Assembly: GCF_001468085.1 (NCBI RefSeq)
Contig: NZ_LNZB01000056.1
Coordinates: 215,045 to 279,044 of the forward strand
From: Legionella waltersii
Lineage (GTDB): Bacteria > Pseudomonadota > Gammaproteobacteria > Legionellales > Legionellaceae
Length of the DNA stretch: 64,000 nt
Direction: 5' to 3'
The notes under the pieces were generated by a model. The model ran no database searches. It was given only the letters and a program-made list of their open reading frames with translations, and had not been told where the DNA came from. Below, in pieces: positions 45,815-55,278 of the stretch. The first letter of the stretch is position 1. Every line of letters begins with the position of its first letter. The translations under genes and the position numbers were made by a program.

Positions 45815-46999
45815 ATGCTTTTTGGCTTTTTAAATTTGTCCTTCTGGGGGTATGTATTTGCAACCCTGGTTTTAACTCAAATCACTATTGCCGCAGTAAC
45901 GATCTACTTGCACCGGAACCAAACGCATAGAGCATTGACCTTGCACCCAATTATTAGCCATTTCTTTCGCTTTTGGCTTTGGCTGACCACTGGCATGGTG
46001 ACTGCCCAATGGGTGGCTATTCACCGCAAGCATCATGCAACAACGGATATCGAAGGTGATCCACATAGTCCAGTCGTTCTAGGACTTAAAAAGGTGTTTT
46101 GGGAGGGCGCAGAACTTTATCGAACAGCATCAAAAGATAAAGAGATGATCGCTAAATACTCGCACGGAACACCCGATGATTGGGTAGAACGAAAGGTATA
46201 TTCTCGCTTTTCCAGCAAAGGGATTCTACTGATGTTCCTTGCCGATTTATTTTTATTTGGTATACCTGGTATATCAATATGGGCTATCCAAATGATGTGG
46301 ATCCCACTCTTTGCCGCTGGTGTAATTAATGGTGTTGGTCACCACTGGGGCTATCGCAATTTCGAGTGTCCCGATGCCGCAACAAACATTATACCTTGGG
46401 GATTTTGGATTGGTGGTGAGGAGCTGCATAACAATCACCATACGTTTGCTTCTTCAGCTAAGTTCTCTGTTAAATGGTGGGAGTTTGATATTGGTTGGAT
46501 GTACATTCGTATCCTGTCCTTTTTAGGTTTGGCTAAAGTCAAGAAATTACCACCAAAATTGGCCATGGAAGAGGGTAAATTGCAGGTTGATTTAGATACA
46601 GTAAAAGCAGTGGTTTCAAACCGGTTTCAAGTCATGTCTAATTATTATAAAAAAGTCATTAGACCTGTTATGAAGCAAGAAAAAAACAACGGTAGTGAAA
46701 CTAAAGAATATAAGAAGTTGTTTCAGCGTGCTGGAAGATTGTTACGTCGCGAAGATAAGCTGTTAAATATCAACGCTAAAAGCCGATTAAAAAGACTCTT
46801 GGATGCCTGTGAGCAATTGAGAATCGTATACTCTTATAAACAGTCTTTGCAGAACATTTGGCTAAAAACTGCTTCAAGCCAAAAGGAGCTCGTCGAAGCT
46901 CTGCAAACATGGTGTCGTCAAGCTGAAGAATCAGGCTTAGAGGTTCTAAGGCAGTTTGCTCAGCAATTGAAAGGGTACGTTCCTGTTTACATGAAATAA
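45815..46999 (+). CDS. Acyl-CoA/fatty-acid delta-9-type desaturase
   Basis: A 394-residue membrane di-iron enzyme. The three His boxes are HRNQTH (HX4H), HRKHH (HXXHH) and HNNHH (HXXHH). Four membrane segments lie in the first 230 residues. The C-terminal 160 residues are a basic, helical, soluble extension (MKQEKNNGSETKEYKKLFQR, DACEQLRIVYSYKQ) that not all family members have. It introduces double bonds into membrane acyl chains. GGAGG precedes the ATG. Confidence 0.9.
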   Translation: MLFGFLNLSFWGYVFATLVLTQITIAAVTIYLHRNQTHRALTLHPIISHFFRFWLWLTTGMVTAQWVAIHRKHHATTDIEGDPHSPVVLGLKKVFWEGAELYRTASKDKEMIAKYSHGTPDDWVERKVYSRFSSKGILLMFLADLFLFGIPGISIWAIQMMWIPLFAAGVINGVGHHWGYRNFECPDAATNIIPWGFWIGGEELHNNHHTFASSAKFSVKWWEFDIGWMYIRILSFLGLAKVKKLPPKLAMEEGKLQVDLDTVKAVVSNRFQVMSNYYKKVIRPVMKQEKNNGSETKEYKKLFQRAGRLLRREDKLLNINAKSRLKRLLDACEQLRIVYSYKQSLQNIWLKTASSQKELVEALQTWCRQAEESGLEVLRQFAQQLKGYVPVYMK

Positions 47000-47012
47000 T
47001 TTTGCGCTTTAT

Positions 47013-47038
47013 CTAGGGGGGCCAGCATGGTCCCCTAG
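47013..47038. terminator. Hairpin after the desaturase gene
   Basis: CTAGGGG (47,013-47,019) pairs with CCCCTAG (47,032-47,038), 13 bases after the stop. There is no T-run. The remaining 240 bases up to the next gene show no ORF. Confidence 0.5.
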
Positions 47039-47278
47039 AGTCTTAATCCTTTGCTGCGTTACGGTCTCAGTTCGGTTGTAAAGGTAAAAATCCAAATTTA
47101 GCACTGATGAAATCCGAGCCGCGACTGGAAGGGAGCAGATAAAAATGCAAATAGAGCACAACTCTCATTCATCCATTAATTGGTCACTCTACTCCAAATA
47201 TAAATATTTTGTACAAGCATTGTGTTTGTTCTTAATAAAATCTAAAATGCCCTCTTTTTTAAAGAGAGAAAGATAAGT

Positions 47279-48196
47279 ATGCCATCAGTATTTGAGTTAA
47301 TAGGAATCAAAGGCCAACAAAATTTCACACCTATTCCGCAACTTGGAATCAACAGTTACCTAAGCACACTCGAAACTGAATCACAAAAGTACTTCTTCAT
47401 TGAAAGAGAGGCTCAGGCAGCTGATGGCAATCAGCTTGGAATTAGAGTCGTACATGGACAAGATTTTTTAACTTCAAAACACGATCATATTGATTTTATA
47501 AGTAAATGCACCGCATTAGTTAAAGAAAAATCAGCACAATTAAAGAGTGTGGATTTAAAATTAATGGCAAGTGTAGGGTTTGCGGTAACAGCGACAGCCT
47601 TATCATTTCTACCCGTGATTGGGTTTATTGGTTGGATAGGGTGGGCTGCTACAGCGTATTACATTAGTCAAAGAGCGACGGCATATGCTGAATACCACGA
47701 GGCACTAAAGCTATTGGTTGGTGCATGCAATTGGAGTCTTGGACAAGGCCCAGATGATCGCAAAGATACCACTAAGAACTTAACTGGTAATGAAACGATT
47801 CGCCATATGATGGCAGAACTTTACCCCGTTCTTACCAAGACACAAGTTAAACACCTGATTGCAGATGATATCGAAGAGATATTTGCTAAAGAGTTGGACG
47901 AGTACGAGTCAAAATTCCAGTTAGGATTTAACCCTAATCGTTTATTCTCGAATAAGGATGACATCATTGCGCTTAGTAAAAAAGGTGCTGAGTTTAAGCG
48001 TTGCATTTATGGATTTAACAAAGGTGGGTTTACCGATTTTCTTGATGCCATTGCATCTATTATCCCCGATTTATATAACGCGACGATGCATGGAATACAG
48101 AAGCTTAAATATTGGTGGAATGAAAAATCACATTCTGCGGCACAAGACAAGGTTGAGTCTCATCCAGAAAACGCACAAAAGGCCTCAATGAATTAA
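47279..48196 (+). CDS. Hypothetical protein with one hydrophobic hairpin
   Basis: A 305-residue protein I do not recognise. There is no signal peptide; residues about 97-135 form a hydrophobic hairpin (MASVGFAVTATALSFLPVIG, then WIGWAATAYYIS), probably two membrane passes. The rest is mixed alpha/beta and the tail is polar (HSAAQDKVESHPENAQKA). AGAGAGA lies upstream of the ATG. Such soluble proteins with a central hydrophobic hairpin are common among Legionella translocated substrates, but this is only a hint. Confidence 0.5.
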   Translation: MPSVFELIGIKGQQNFTPIPQLGINSYLSTLETESQKYFFIEREAQAADGNQLGIRVVHGQDFLTSKHDHIDFISKCTALVKEKSAQLKSVDLKLMASVGFAVTATALSFLPVIGFIGWIGWAATAYYISQRATAYAEYHEALKLLVGACNWSLGQGPDDRKDTTKNLTGNETIRHMMAELYPVLTKTQVKHLIADDIEEIFAKELDEYESKFQLGFNPNRLFSNKDDIIALSKKGAEFKRCIYGFNKGGFTDFLDAIASIIPDLYNATMHGIQKLKYWWNEKSHSAAQDKVESHPENAQKASMN

Positions 48197-48328
48197 GAAA
48201 CGTGATTGTCGAATTCCAATGATTTTTTGTTTTTGAGACAATTCCTCTTCACTCTCATTGACAAGTGAGATAATTTGCTTTGTAGTAAGAATACAACAAA
48301 TATTTGTTTTAAAACAAAAGGAGTTGTT

Positions 48329-49069
48329 ATGGATAAGAGAATTGCGATAGTTACTGGAGGAACTGGTGGAATAGGTTCAGCAATATCCCAGCACTTGGCT
48401 ACTCAATACAAAGTAGTTGCTTGCTATTTTAAAGATGGACGTCATGAGGAAGCCAAGCAATGGCAGGAGGAGCAACGACGTCAAGGCTATGACATTGATG
48501 TGGTCTATGGAGATATTGCTCAATATTCTGATTGTGAAAAAATTACTTCTTTAGTCATTGAGCGCTATGGGCGTATCGATGTCCTTGTGAATAATGCTGG
48601 AATTACTAAAGACAGCAGCTTAAGAAAAATGACACCCCAACAGTGGCAGGATGTCTTAGATGCTAATTTAACCAGCGTCTTCAATATGACCCGTAATGTT
48701 ATTCCAGTTATGCTTGAAAAAGGATACGGGCGCATAGTTAGCATTTCATCCATCAACGGCCGAAAAGGGCAATTTGGGCAGTGCAATTATGCTTCAACAA
48801 AAGCCGCATTATTTGGCTTTACCAAAAGCCTTGCACTAGAGGTTGCCAGCAAAGGGATAACAGTTAATACCATATCACCAGGATATATTGAAACCCCTAT
48901 GCTAGCGGCTATGAAAGAAGAGGTGCTAAATTCAATTATTGCTCAAATTCCAGTGGGACGTTTAGGGTATCCTAAAGAAATTGCAGAGGCAGTCGCCTTT
49001 TTGGTTTCTCAAGAAAGTGCTTTTATTACCGGAGCAAATTTAGATGTGAATGGTGGTCAATACATGTAA
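48329..49069 (+). CDS. phaB: Acetoacetyl-CoA reductase (PhaB-like SDR), first copy
   Basis: A 246-residue NADPH-dependent reductase of the polyhydroxybutyrate pathway. Start at ATG 48,329 with AGGAG upstream. It has the cofactor motif GGTGGIGSA, NNAG near 89, the catalytic Ser in SSING and Tyr-x3-Lys in YASTK, and the C-terminal ITGANLDVNGGQYM. First of two tandem copies. Confidence 0.88.
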   Translation: MDKRIAIVTGGTGGIGSAISQHLATQYKVVACYFKDGRHEEAKQWQEEQRRQGYDIDVVYGDIAQYSDCEKITSLVIERYGRIDVLVNNAGITKDSSLRKMTPQQWQDVLDANLTSVFNMTRNVIPVMLEKGYGRIVSISSINGRKGQFGQCNYASTKAALFGFTKSLALEVASKGITVNTISPGYIETPMLAAMKEEVLNSIIAQIPVGRLGYPKEIAEAVAFLVSQESAFITGANLDVNGGQYM

Positions 49070-49142
49070 TGCGTTCTTATCAATAACATTAGGCCTGTAT
49101 TATGGACTAGGTACAGGATAAAATAACCAAATAGAGAAGAGT

Positions 49143-49889
49143 ATGTTAAATAATAACGTCGTATTAATTACTGGTGGAACTGGAGACATAGGTACAGCGG
49201 TAGTTAAGGAACTGAATTCCTCCTTTAAGCATGTTGTTGCTTTGGATTTACTTTCAGAAGAAAAAGGCATTGCATGGCATCAAGATTTAGTGGAGCAGGG
49301 TTATAAAAATTGCTATTTCAGACACATGGATGTTACGGATTATGACGAATGCTCAGCCGTAGTTGGAAAAATCATCAAAGAGTTTGGCAGTGTGGATGTG
49401 TTGATTAATAATGCAGGAATCACTCGTGATGCAGTTTTTACTAAGATGACCAAACAACAATGGGATGAAGTATTAAGAGTTAATTTAGATGGCATGTTTA
49501 ATGTGACCAAACAAGTTGTAGAAGGCATGAAAACACAAGGTTCAGGTCGAATAGTCAATGTTTCTTCTGTGAATGCACAGAAAGGACAATTCTCTCAAGC
49601 AAACTATGCGGCCTCTAAAGCGGGTGTGTATGGGTTTACAAAAACATTGGCGCAAGAGTTGATGAGTAAAAACATTACGGTGAATAGTATTTCTCCTGGT
49701 TATGTAAATACTCGTTTAATGCAAGGAATTCGACCCGATATTTTAGATGGGATTATTAACTTAATTCCAGCGAAGCGTTTGGCTGAACCACAAGAAATTG
49801 CTTGGGCAATTGAATTTTTAATCAGTGAAAAAAGTCGATATATTACTGGCGCAAACCTAAGTGTGAATGGTGGTTTGCATATGTATTAG
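49143..49889 (+). CDS. phaB: Acetoacetyl-CoA reductase (PhaB-like SDR), second copy
   Basis: A 248-residue paralogue of the preceding gene with the same key residues (GGTGDIGTA, NNAGITRDAVFTKM, YAASK, ITGANLSVNGGLHMY). It is clearly diverged from the first copy, so the two may differ in substrate or timing. Located 73 bases after it on the same strand. Confidence 0.88.
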   Translation: MLNNNVVLITGGTGDIGTAVVKELNSSFKHVVALDLLSEEKGIAWHQDLVEQGYKNCYFRHMDVTDYDECSAVVGKIIKEFGSVDVLINNAGITRDAVFTKMTKQQWDEVLRVNLDGMFNVTKQVVEGMKTQGSGRIVNVSSVNAQKGQFSQANYAASKAGVYGFTKTLAQELMSKNITVNSISPGYVNTRLMQGIRPDILDGIINLIPAKRLAEPQEIAWAIEFLISEKSRYITGANLSVNGGLHMY

Positions 49890-49923
49890 CACTAGCAATG
49901 AATGTTTATTCTGGTTGCGATGA

Positions 49924-50331
49924 ATGGAAAATGCTTTGAGATTAATAAAAAAATATAAAAACAGAAGACTCTATGATACTGAAATTAGCCAGTACATTAC
50001 TTTGGAACAACTACAAAAGTACGTGGTGGATGGAGTGGACTTTAAAATTGAAGACTCCGAATCCAGTAAAGATCTGACTAATTCAGTGTTATTGCAAATC
50101 ATCGTGGAAATGGAAGCAGGACCCACTCAGTTCTTGTCTGCGGGAATTTTAAGGCAGATCATTGCCTTAGCAAATCATCCTATGCATGTGGCTTTTAAAG
50201 CAATGATGGAGCAGATGTTCCAAACTATGGAAAAGCCAATGCATGATAATCCTTATCAAAAAGCATCTGATGCATGGAATAAACAAATGCAACAGATGAT
50301 GCAACAATGGCAAAACCTATTCAAAACCTAA
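49924..50331 (+). CDS. phaR: Polyhydroxyalkanoate synthesis regulator PhaR
   Basis: A 135-residue repressor. The N-terminal domain RLIKKYKNRRLYDTEISQYI is the PHB/PHA accumulation regulator DNA-binding domain; the second half (SAGILRQIIALANHPMH) is the granule-binding domain. The Gln/Met-rich C terminus (MQQMMQQWQNLF) is helical. PhaR senses polymer and controls phasin genes; a phasin gene follows. Confidence 0.92.
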   Translation: MENALRLIKKYKNRRLYDTEISQYITLEQLQKYVVDGVDFKIEDSESSKDLTNSVLLQIIVEMEAGPTQFLSAGILRQIIALANHPMHVAFKAMMEQMFQTMEKPMHDNPYQKASDAWNKQMQQMMQQWQNLFKT

Positions 50332-50439
50332 TTCAACGATTTTATTGTGCACCGCAAAAATATTTTTAATAATCTATTGACAAACATTAGATATATTTAC
50401 TAATATTAAATTGTGCAATGCAACAAATCGGAGATAATC

Positions 50440-50733
50440 ATGATGCAACATAACTATGAAAAGTGGAGTGAAATGGCTAAAAAACTCCAAGAACCCTTTC
50501 AAGCCATTGCTGAGCTCAATGTAAAAACCTTACAAGGCTTAAGTTTTTTAAAACCAGAAGAGTTAGCTCAAGTTAAAAAGCCAGAAGAGTTTCTAGAAAA
50601 GCAAATTGGTTTAGCCGTTGAGAATGGTCACAAGGCTTTGGATTATATGCAAAAATCTTTCCAAATCCTTGAAAAAGCCATGCTAGGCTTAGTTCAAGAA
50701 ACTAAAAAAGCTACTGCTGAAATCAAAAAATAA
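50440..50733 (+). CDS. Phasin family granule-associated protein
   Basis: A 97-residue helical protein with the phasin pattern (YEKWSEMAKKLQEPFQAIAE, EEFLEKQIGLAVENGHKALDYM). Start at ATG 50,440 with GGAGA upstream. It coats polyhydroxybutyrate granules. It completes the phaB-phaB-phaR-phasin set. Confidence 0.85.
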   Translation: MMQHNYEKWSEMAKKLQEPFQAIAELNVKTLQGLSFLKPEELAQVKKPEEFLEKQIGLAVENGHKALDYMQKSFQILEKAMLGLVQETKKATAEIKK

Positions 50734-50811
50734 TTTCAATTGTAAATTGGGTCATTGACTCAATAAACGATAGAATTGGTAGAGAGGCTGTAGGTCCCAG
50801 TGGCAACCTTC

Positions 50812-50836
50812 TATACCGCGCTTCAGGCGCGGTATA
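50812..50836. terminator. Long hairpin after the phasin gene
   Basis: TATACCGCGC (50,812-50,821) and GCGCGGTATA (50,827-50,836) form a perfect 10-bp stem with a 5-nt loop, between the convergent phasin and GH64-like genes. There is no T-run on either side, so it could also be an extragenic palindromic repeat. Confidence 0.6.
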
Positions 50837-50924
50837 CTAATTTATACAATTGGCATTAATTAGGGGGGGGCCCAACCACCAGATCCGTCAGATGCTTCTC
50901 TGTCCCCACATACAGTCACACCCA

Positions 50925-52373
50925 TTAGAAATCGATATGTGGAATTTTTCGATCTTTCATATCACCAATGACTATAGTTGCCGGCTGAGTATCAGTCTGT
51001 GTATTCGTGCCATCCATACCAAGAAAGTCATCATAGGAAAACGCATAGGAGTTTAAATAGCTTTGTTGCGGGTGTTCAATGTACTTATCAAAACTTAAAG
51101 CATGCATCGCTTCAGAGTAAATATTCACACAAGGTTCGTCTTTTGAGGATCCACATTGATTTGCAGCATAATCAACTGAGCTTTCCACATTGTTAAAATA
51201 GAATTTTAATAAACCTTGCATTTGTTGCTTATTTTTAAAAACCGGATTTCCTTGGGCATCAAAGAAATCTTTTCCTATGAAAGCAGATTCTTTTCTCATT
51301 AACATACCCGAAACAATCGCAGAAGTAAGATCTCTAGCAATCGTTGAATCTATCGCATTTCGATTATTAAATGGGGCTTGTGATCCCATCAAAATGGCAT
51401 TACTCGCTTGAGGCGAACTAAGGTTGTAGGCGTATTTCTCAGAGCCAGTACCTCCATCACGAGAAAAGACTATGTTTTGTGTGTCTGGAACAAAATATCC
51501 CGACCAAATACCTTGATTTAGTTCTTTTAAATCAATTTTAATTGAACGGTTTCTAGCAGAAGAATAGTAGCGGCTTAATTCACGAAGGTAGTTATTGAAG
51601 TACCCACTGAATCGATTCCCACTCCTGCCTGGAGCATCAATACGCATCAAAGAGTTTTCTGAGTTGTAGACAACAAGGCTAGACCATTCAGAGTTCTTCC
51701 AGCGCATAGAACATTCAGCTGAATTGATAGATTCACCTGAAGCATGGCAAATGATGGATTTCATGTTTTTAACGACTCCGTCAAGACCACCAAAATGGCC
51801 ATACTCATGTCCTGCTTGTTTAATGGTGTATGGGATAGCAATAAAATCAACACCAGTAGGGTTAATGACTGTTTCACCACTCGAACTGTAGTTAAACTCG
51901 ACTTTATCAAAAAGAGTTCCATTCGTGGTCGTTTGCGGGTTGTTTACATCGGGTTGCTGTGGAGTTAAGGAATTCTTTTCTGTAGGCATGTCCAAAGGGT
52001 TTCCTAAGGATATGTAAACTCTACCCGATGTGAGGTGCGGGATGCATGCTTGTGTCACACCATCTGAGTTAGGCATCAATTCAGACAATGAAATTCCATA
52101 GTCCCTTGCGTTCATGCTCTTATCGGTAATATCAACCAAAGTTCCAATATGATTTCCGTCATTAAATTTTACATAAGCGTGTTTTTTCGTTGCTGGATCA
52201 ATACCTAGAACGACGATGTATGTGTTCCGATTTTGAATACTTGCATTATTGGTTTTTGATAAATCAAAGCGAATAGACATACCTCCGCCAATACATGGAT
52301 TCTGTGAAAATGTTTGGTTACATATGGCTAATAAGCCAAGCAAACTAAAGATTAAATGGCTTAATTTATTCAT
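50925..52373 (-). CDS. Secreted glycoside hydrolase family 64-like (beta-1,3-glucanase-like) protein
   Basis: A 482-residue exported protein. I take the ATG at 52,373 (MNKLSHLIFSLLGLLAICNQTFSQ, a clear signal peptide) over the start 60 bases upstream. It has the GH64/thaumatin-like run FDKVEFNYSSSGETVINPTGVDFIAIPY and the late segment YSFPYDD-type (YAFSYDDFLGMDG). The family cleaves laminarin-type beta-1,3-glucans. In Legionella such a protein would be a type II secretion substrate; that is inference. Call from pattern, so the substrate is uncertain. Confidence 0.7.
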   Translation of the reverse strand: MNKLSHLIFSLLGLLAICNQTFSQNPCIGGGMSIRFDLSKTNNASIQNRNTYIVVLGIDPATKKHAYVKFNDGNHIGTLVDITDKSMNARDYGISLSELMPNSDGVTQACIPHLTSGRVYISLGNPLDMPTEKNSLTPQQPDVNNPQTTTNGTLFDKVEFNYSSSGETVINPTGVDFIAIPYTIKQAGHEYGHFGGLDGVVKNMKSIICHASGESINSAECSMRWKNSEWSSLVVYNSENSLMRIDAPGRSGNRFSGYFNNYLRELSRYYSSARNRSIKIDLKELNQGIWSGYFVPDTQNIVFSRDGGTGSEKYAYNLSSPQASNAILMGSQAPFNNRNAIDSTIARDLTSAIVSGMLMRKESAFIGKDFFDAQGNPVFKNKQQMQGLLKFYFNNVESSVDYAANQCGSSKDEPCVNIYSEAMHALSFDKYIEHPQQSYLNSYAFSYDDFLGMDGTNTQTDTQPATIVIGDMKDRKIPHIDF

Positions 52374-52476
52374 ATTGATAACTCTCATTAAACAATCGCA
52401 TAAGTCAAAATTTGTGTTCGTAAGATTATACAATACGATCCATGTGATTCAAAATAGATCAAAGTAGATTGTATAT

Positions 52477-53305
52477 GTGCACAAATGGGGGGCAACTGTA
52501 GCGGGGACCTTAGTCGGTGTAGCAACTGGCATTGGAGTTGCACAGACGGTTGAGGAAATGGCATATAATCAATACAAAAAAAGTGAGTTTGGTGACGAAG
52601 TACCTGCCACTTATCTTTATCTGCAACAGATGCTGCAACTCAGTTTGCAAGAACAACTGCGTGTGTATAAAGCCACTGTAGAAGAGTCTTCTCAACCGGA
52701 GCGTAGTCGAAATCTACAAAAATTAGTACTTGGTGAAGCCTCTTCAGGCTCACGGCATGCTGAGGGGCTTGTTGTACAGTTGCGTACAAGTGATAATCTT
52801 GATGAAAATACCCTTAAACTCATGGAGGATCCTAAATTTCCAGATAACCATTGGAAATGGCTACTAAGAAAAATACTGGGCGCTTTATAAAAAGGACCCT
52901 AAAGTTATTCAATCGGAGTATGATCGGGTCGAAAAAGAACTAATGTCCTTGAATGGTGGTAATGTATTAACAGCTCAAGAAAGAAGAACATCAAAAGAAG
53001 ATTATAATATAGGGGGCGGAATAGATGTACATAGACCTCCATTGGAAGCGCATATTCGAGAAGTAGAAGCAACTAAGATTCGCGCAAATATGAAAGTAAG
53101 AAATATCATCTCTGAAGAAATCTTGCAAGCCGCACATTCTTTGCAAGAGGCGGTTACACATAGAACAAGCAAAGAGTTGGACGAAACAACCGTCATTAAT
53201 CGAAAATCTGTGCTCAATCAAGATCAACTATTTTTTAAAAAAACTTCAGGGACGTTGCCTAGTAGTTTCGTTGTAGCGGAACAACACATTTTGATTTTTT
53301 GGTAG
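52477..53305 (+). pseudogene. Frameshifted gene of unknown function
   Basis: Two frames, 52,477-52,890 and 52,943-53,305, belong to one gene: reading back from the second frame gives EKYWALYKKDPKVIQSEYDRV directly up to the end of the first. Dropping one A from the A5 run at 52,869-52,873 joins them as RKYWALYKK. The product would be about 275 residues with one membrane-like segment near the N terminus (GATVAGTLVGVATGIGVAQ). The GTG at 52,477 has no ribosome site and the 3' end overlaps the convergent phosphatase gene by 47 bases. It may be a decayed gene or a sequencing error. Confidence 0.65.
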
Positions 53306-54098
53306 GAAGTAATGTTGCATCACTTTTGCAGTCTTTGGCATAAAACATTTGTTGATATAATCTCATGTTCAAAAATTTTCCTTCTTCATTTTGATCAGAA
53401 AACACCCAGAGATTCGTTTTTAGAGGCTCTAGGGCAATCGAGCTTTTGCTTGGCGGGGTATTAGGAAAATACTTGAGTAGAGGAATAAATTGTTTAAATG
53501 GAACTTTAGACTCGGGCTCCTGGAGCCAGGTCATTAACTTCATATACTCTGCTTCTGAAGGGTTCATGCCTTGCTTATCCCAGGCAATCACGACAGAATA
53601 TTGGGCTGAATTTCCACTGTAATCAAACAATTGTTTTTTTGCATCCGCATTCCATTGAAAGCTACTCCAATATTGGCTTTGATCGTTGTAGGTAGTAATG
53701 GGGAGCCCTAGGTCATGACCAAGCTGTTTTACGGTATTATAAGGGTTTGGACTCGGGTTACGATTAGGGTTTCTTGGGGAAATATCACTACCTTTATCAC
53801 TTATGCTTATAATTTTACCAATAGGACATACGCAAGCTTGGTCCTTTTTCAAGCCTATACTATGAGTCCCACCCCACACATAGTGATTAAATAACATGAA
53901 GTATAGCTCTGCATGCCTCTTTCCTTCAGCAGTCAGCTCATGGGCACCTGATGACGTATCTTCAGCATGTCGAATCACAAATACCACAGGCATGCATCCA
54001 TTATTTATTCGAAAAGAACCTTGAGGACTACATGCCGAATCAGCAGGCCAAGCGTAAGTAGAGATTAGCCCCAAAAAAAGAATACTCAGAAACCTCAT
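53259..54098 (-). CDS. Exported histidine phosphatase family protein
   Basis: A 279-residue protein with a signal peptide (RFLSILFLGLISTYAWPADS). The phosphatase RHG-type motif is FVIRHAEDTSS (catalytic His near 44), followed by HELTAEGKRHAEL. Such enzymes are phosphomonoesterases of the acid phosphatase or phosphoglycerate mutase clan. Its end overlaps the convergent broken gene. It stands 51 bases after the DNase-I-fold gene and reads in the same direction. Confidence 0.78.
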   Translation of the reverse strand: MRFLSILFLGLISTYAWPADSACSPQGSFRINNGCMPVVFVIRHAEDTSSGAHELTAEGKRHAELYFMLFNHYVWGGTHSIGLKKDQACVCPIGKIISISDKGSDISPRNPNRNPSPNPYNTVKQLGHDLGLPITTYNDQSQYWSSFQWNADAKKQLFDYSGNSAQYSVVIAWDKQGMNPSEAEYMKLMTWLQEPESKVPFKQFIPLLKYFPNTPPSKSSIALEPLKTNLWVFSDQNEEGKFLNMRLYQQMFYAKDCKSDATLLPTKKSKCVVPLQRNY

Positions 54099-54149
54099 GA
54101 TCGCAACTCTACAACTGAAGGCGTTTTAATTAGTTTAGTTGAAGTCCTG

Positions 54150-54962
54150 TTATTTATCATCGCCAATCTGGAAAGTCGAATCAATTGCGGAGTGATCAGA
54201 GGGATTTCCTTGTGCTCGAGTATAAAGAACAGCATTTGTTAAGGAAGCCTTGCGAAAATAGACGAAGTCAATGACAGCGTTTCCAAAAGTCGGTCCAATG
54301 AAAGTTCCATTCGATTTGACGGCAGCTAAGCCATAGTTTACAAAAGTAGATTCCAACAGTTGAGCCTGATTTAAGTTATCTTGCATCGTATTAAAATCAC
54401 CCGTGACAAACGTGGGAATTTTTTCTAGTGCTGGGTAATTCTCAAGGAATTCACTGATTGTTCTGGCGTCTTTATTATGAGCAGTTATCTGTCCACCGGT
54501 GCAATCTGCATGCCCACCCCAGGCAATGCATAGATGGGTGGTGGCTAGAGCGATGATCTCACCCGTTTTTATATTTTTAAATTGAGAAAACACAGCGGCT
54601 CGTTGACCGCCTCCATCAGGTGTCATGGCTAATTTTTTTTGACGATCTTTTAGCACAGACCATCGTGAACTATCATAAAAAATAGTAGCGTCCTCTCTAT
54701 TTCCTGCCATTTTATACTTTTTATCAAGCTTATAAATCCCATCCAATAACGAGTAATCATTTTCTTGGGCAGCTATAAAATCAAAATTATGGTCGTTGAT
54801 GTAATTGGTCATGCGAACAATCGGGGGAGGAGTCTTTTTAGTATCCATCGTGGACCAAGAGTATAGGTTGGCTTGCAGAATATGTATTGTCGTTGCATTG
54901 ACCTTTAATGTAACCAATAAACTCGACAATACTGCCGCAATAACCCATTGAACAAAGCGCAT
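54150..54962 (-). CDS. Exported endonuclease/exonuclease/phosphatase family protein
   Basis: A 270-residue protein with signal peptide (WVIAAVLSSLLVTLKVNAT). It has the DNase-I-fold sites: LQANLYS and AAQEND (metal Glu), THLCIAWGG (His), TGDFNTMQDN (Asp, Asn) and NPSDHSAIDSTF (Asp-His). It may be a DNase, a sphingomyelinase-like enzyme or a phosphatase; the sequence does not decide. The 316-base gap before it (54,963-55,278) is shared with the divergent protease gene. Confidence 0.78.
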   Translation of the reverse strand: MRFVQWVIAAVLSSLLVTLKVNATTIHILQANLYSWSTMDTKKTPPPIVRMTNYINDHNFDFIAAQENDYSLLDGIYKLDKKYKMAGNREDATIFYDSSRWSVLKDRQKKLAMTPDGGGQRAAVFSQFKNIKTGEIIALATTHLCIAWGGHADCTGGQITAHNKDARTISEFLENYPALEKIPTFVTGDFNTMQDNLNQAQLLESTFVNYGLAAVKSNGTFIGPTFGNAVIDFVYFRKASLTNAVLYTRAQGNPSDHSAIDSTFQIGDDK

Positions 54963-55278
54963 ACTAACTCCAAGAACGACAACTCAACAAAGAATCAAAT
55001 AAATCCAAAATGAATAATAATAAATCACATTATGCGGATTATAGGCCTATCTGTCAAATTAAATAGCTAATCAAGTCCTGACCCTATTTTTAGTGTTGTT
55101 TTTCGTTTTTATTTTAGCGAAATGGTATTCAACTGCTGTTGAAGCACTGGTTCACCATGACGCTCTTCATCTGCTCCAACCTGTAATAAATGTCAGGTTT
55201 TCAATGAGTTAGTGACAAATTATGATGACTTTTCTGAACGAGTTCTGGTTTCAAAACAAAATTACATAAGGAGATGTT
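54963..55278. other. 316-base divergent promoter region of two secreted-enzyme genes
   Basis: An A/T-rich gap between the EEP-fold gene (minus strand) and the metalloprotease (plus strand). AGGAG lies 6 bases before the protease ATG (55,269-55,273). I see no operator-like repeat clear enough to call and no ORF. Confidence 0.5.
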
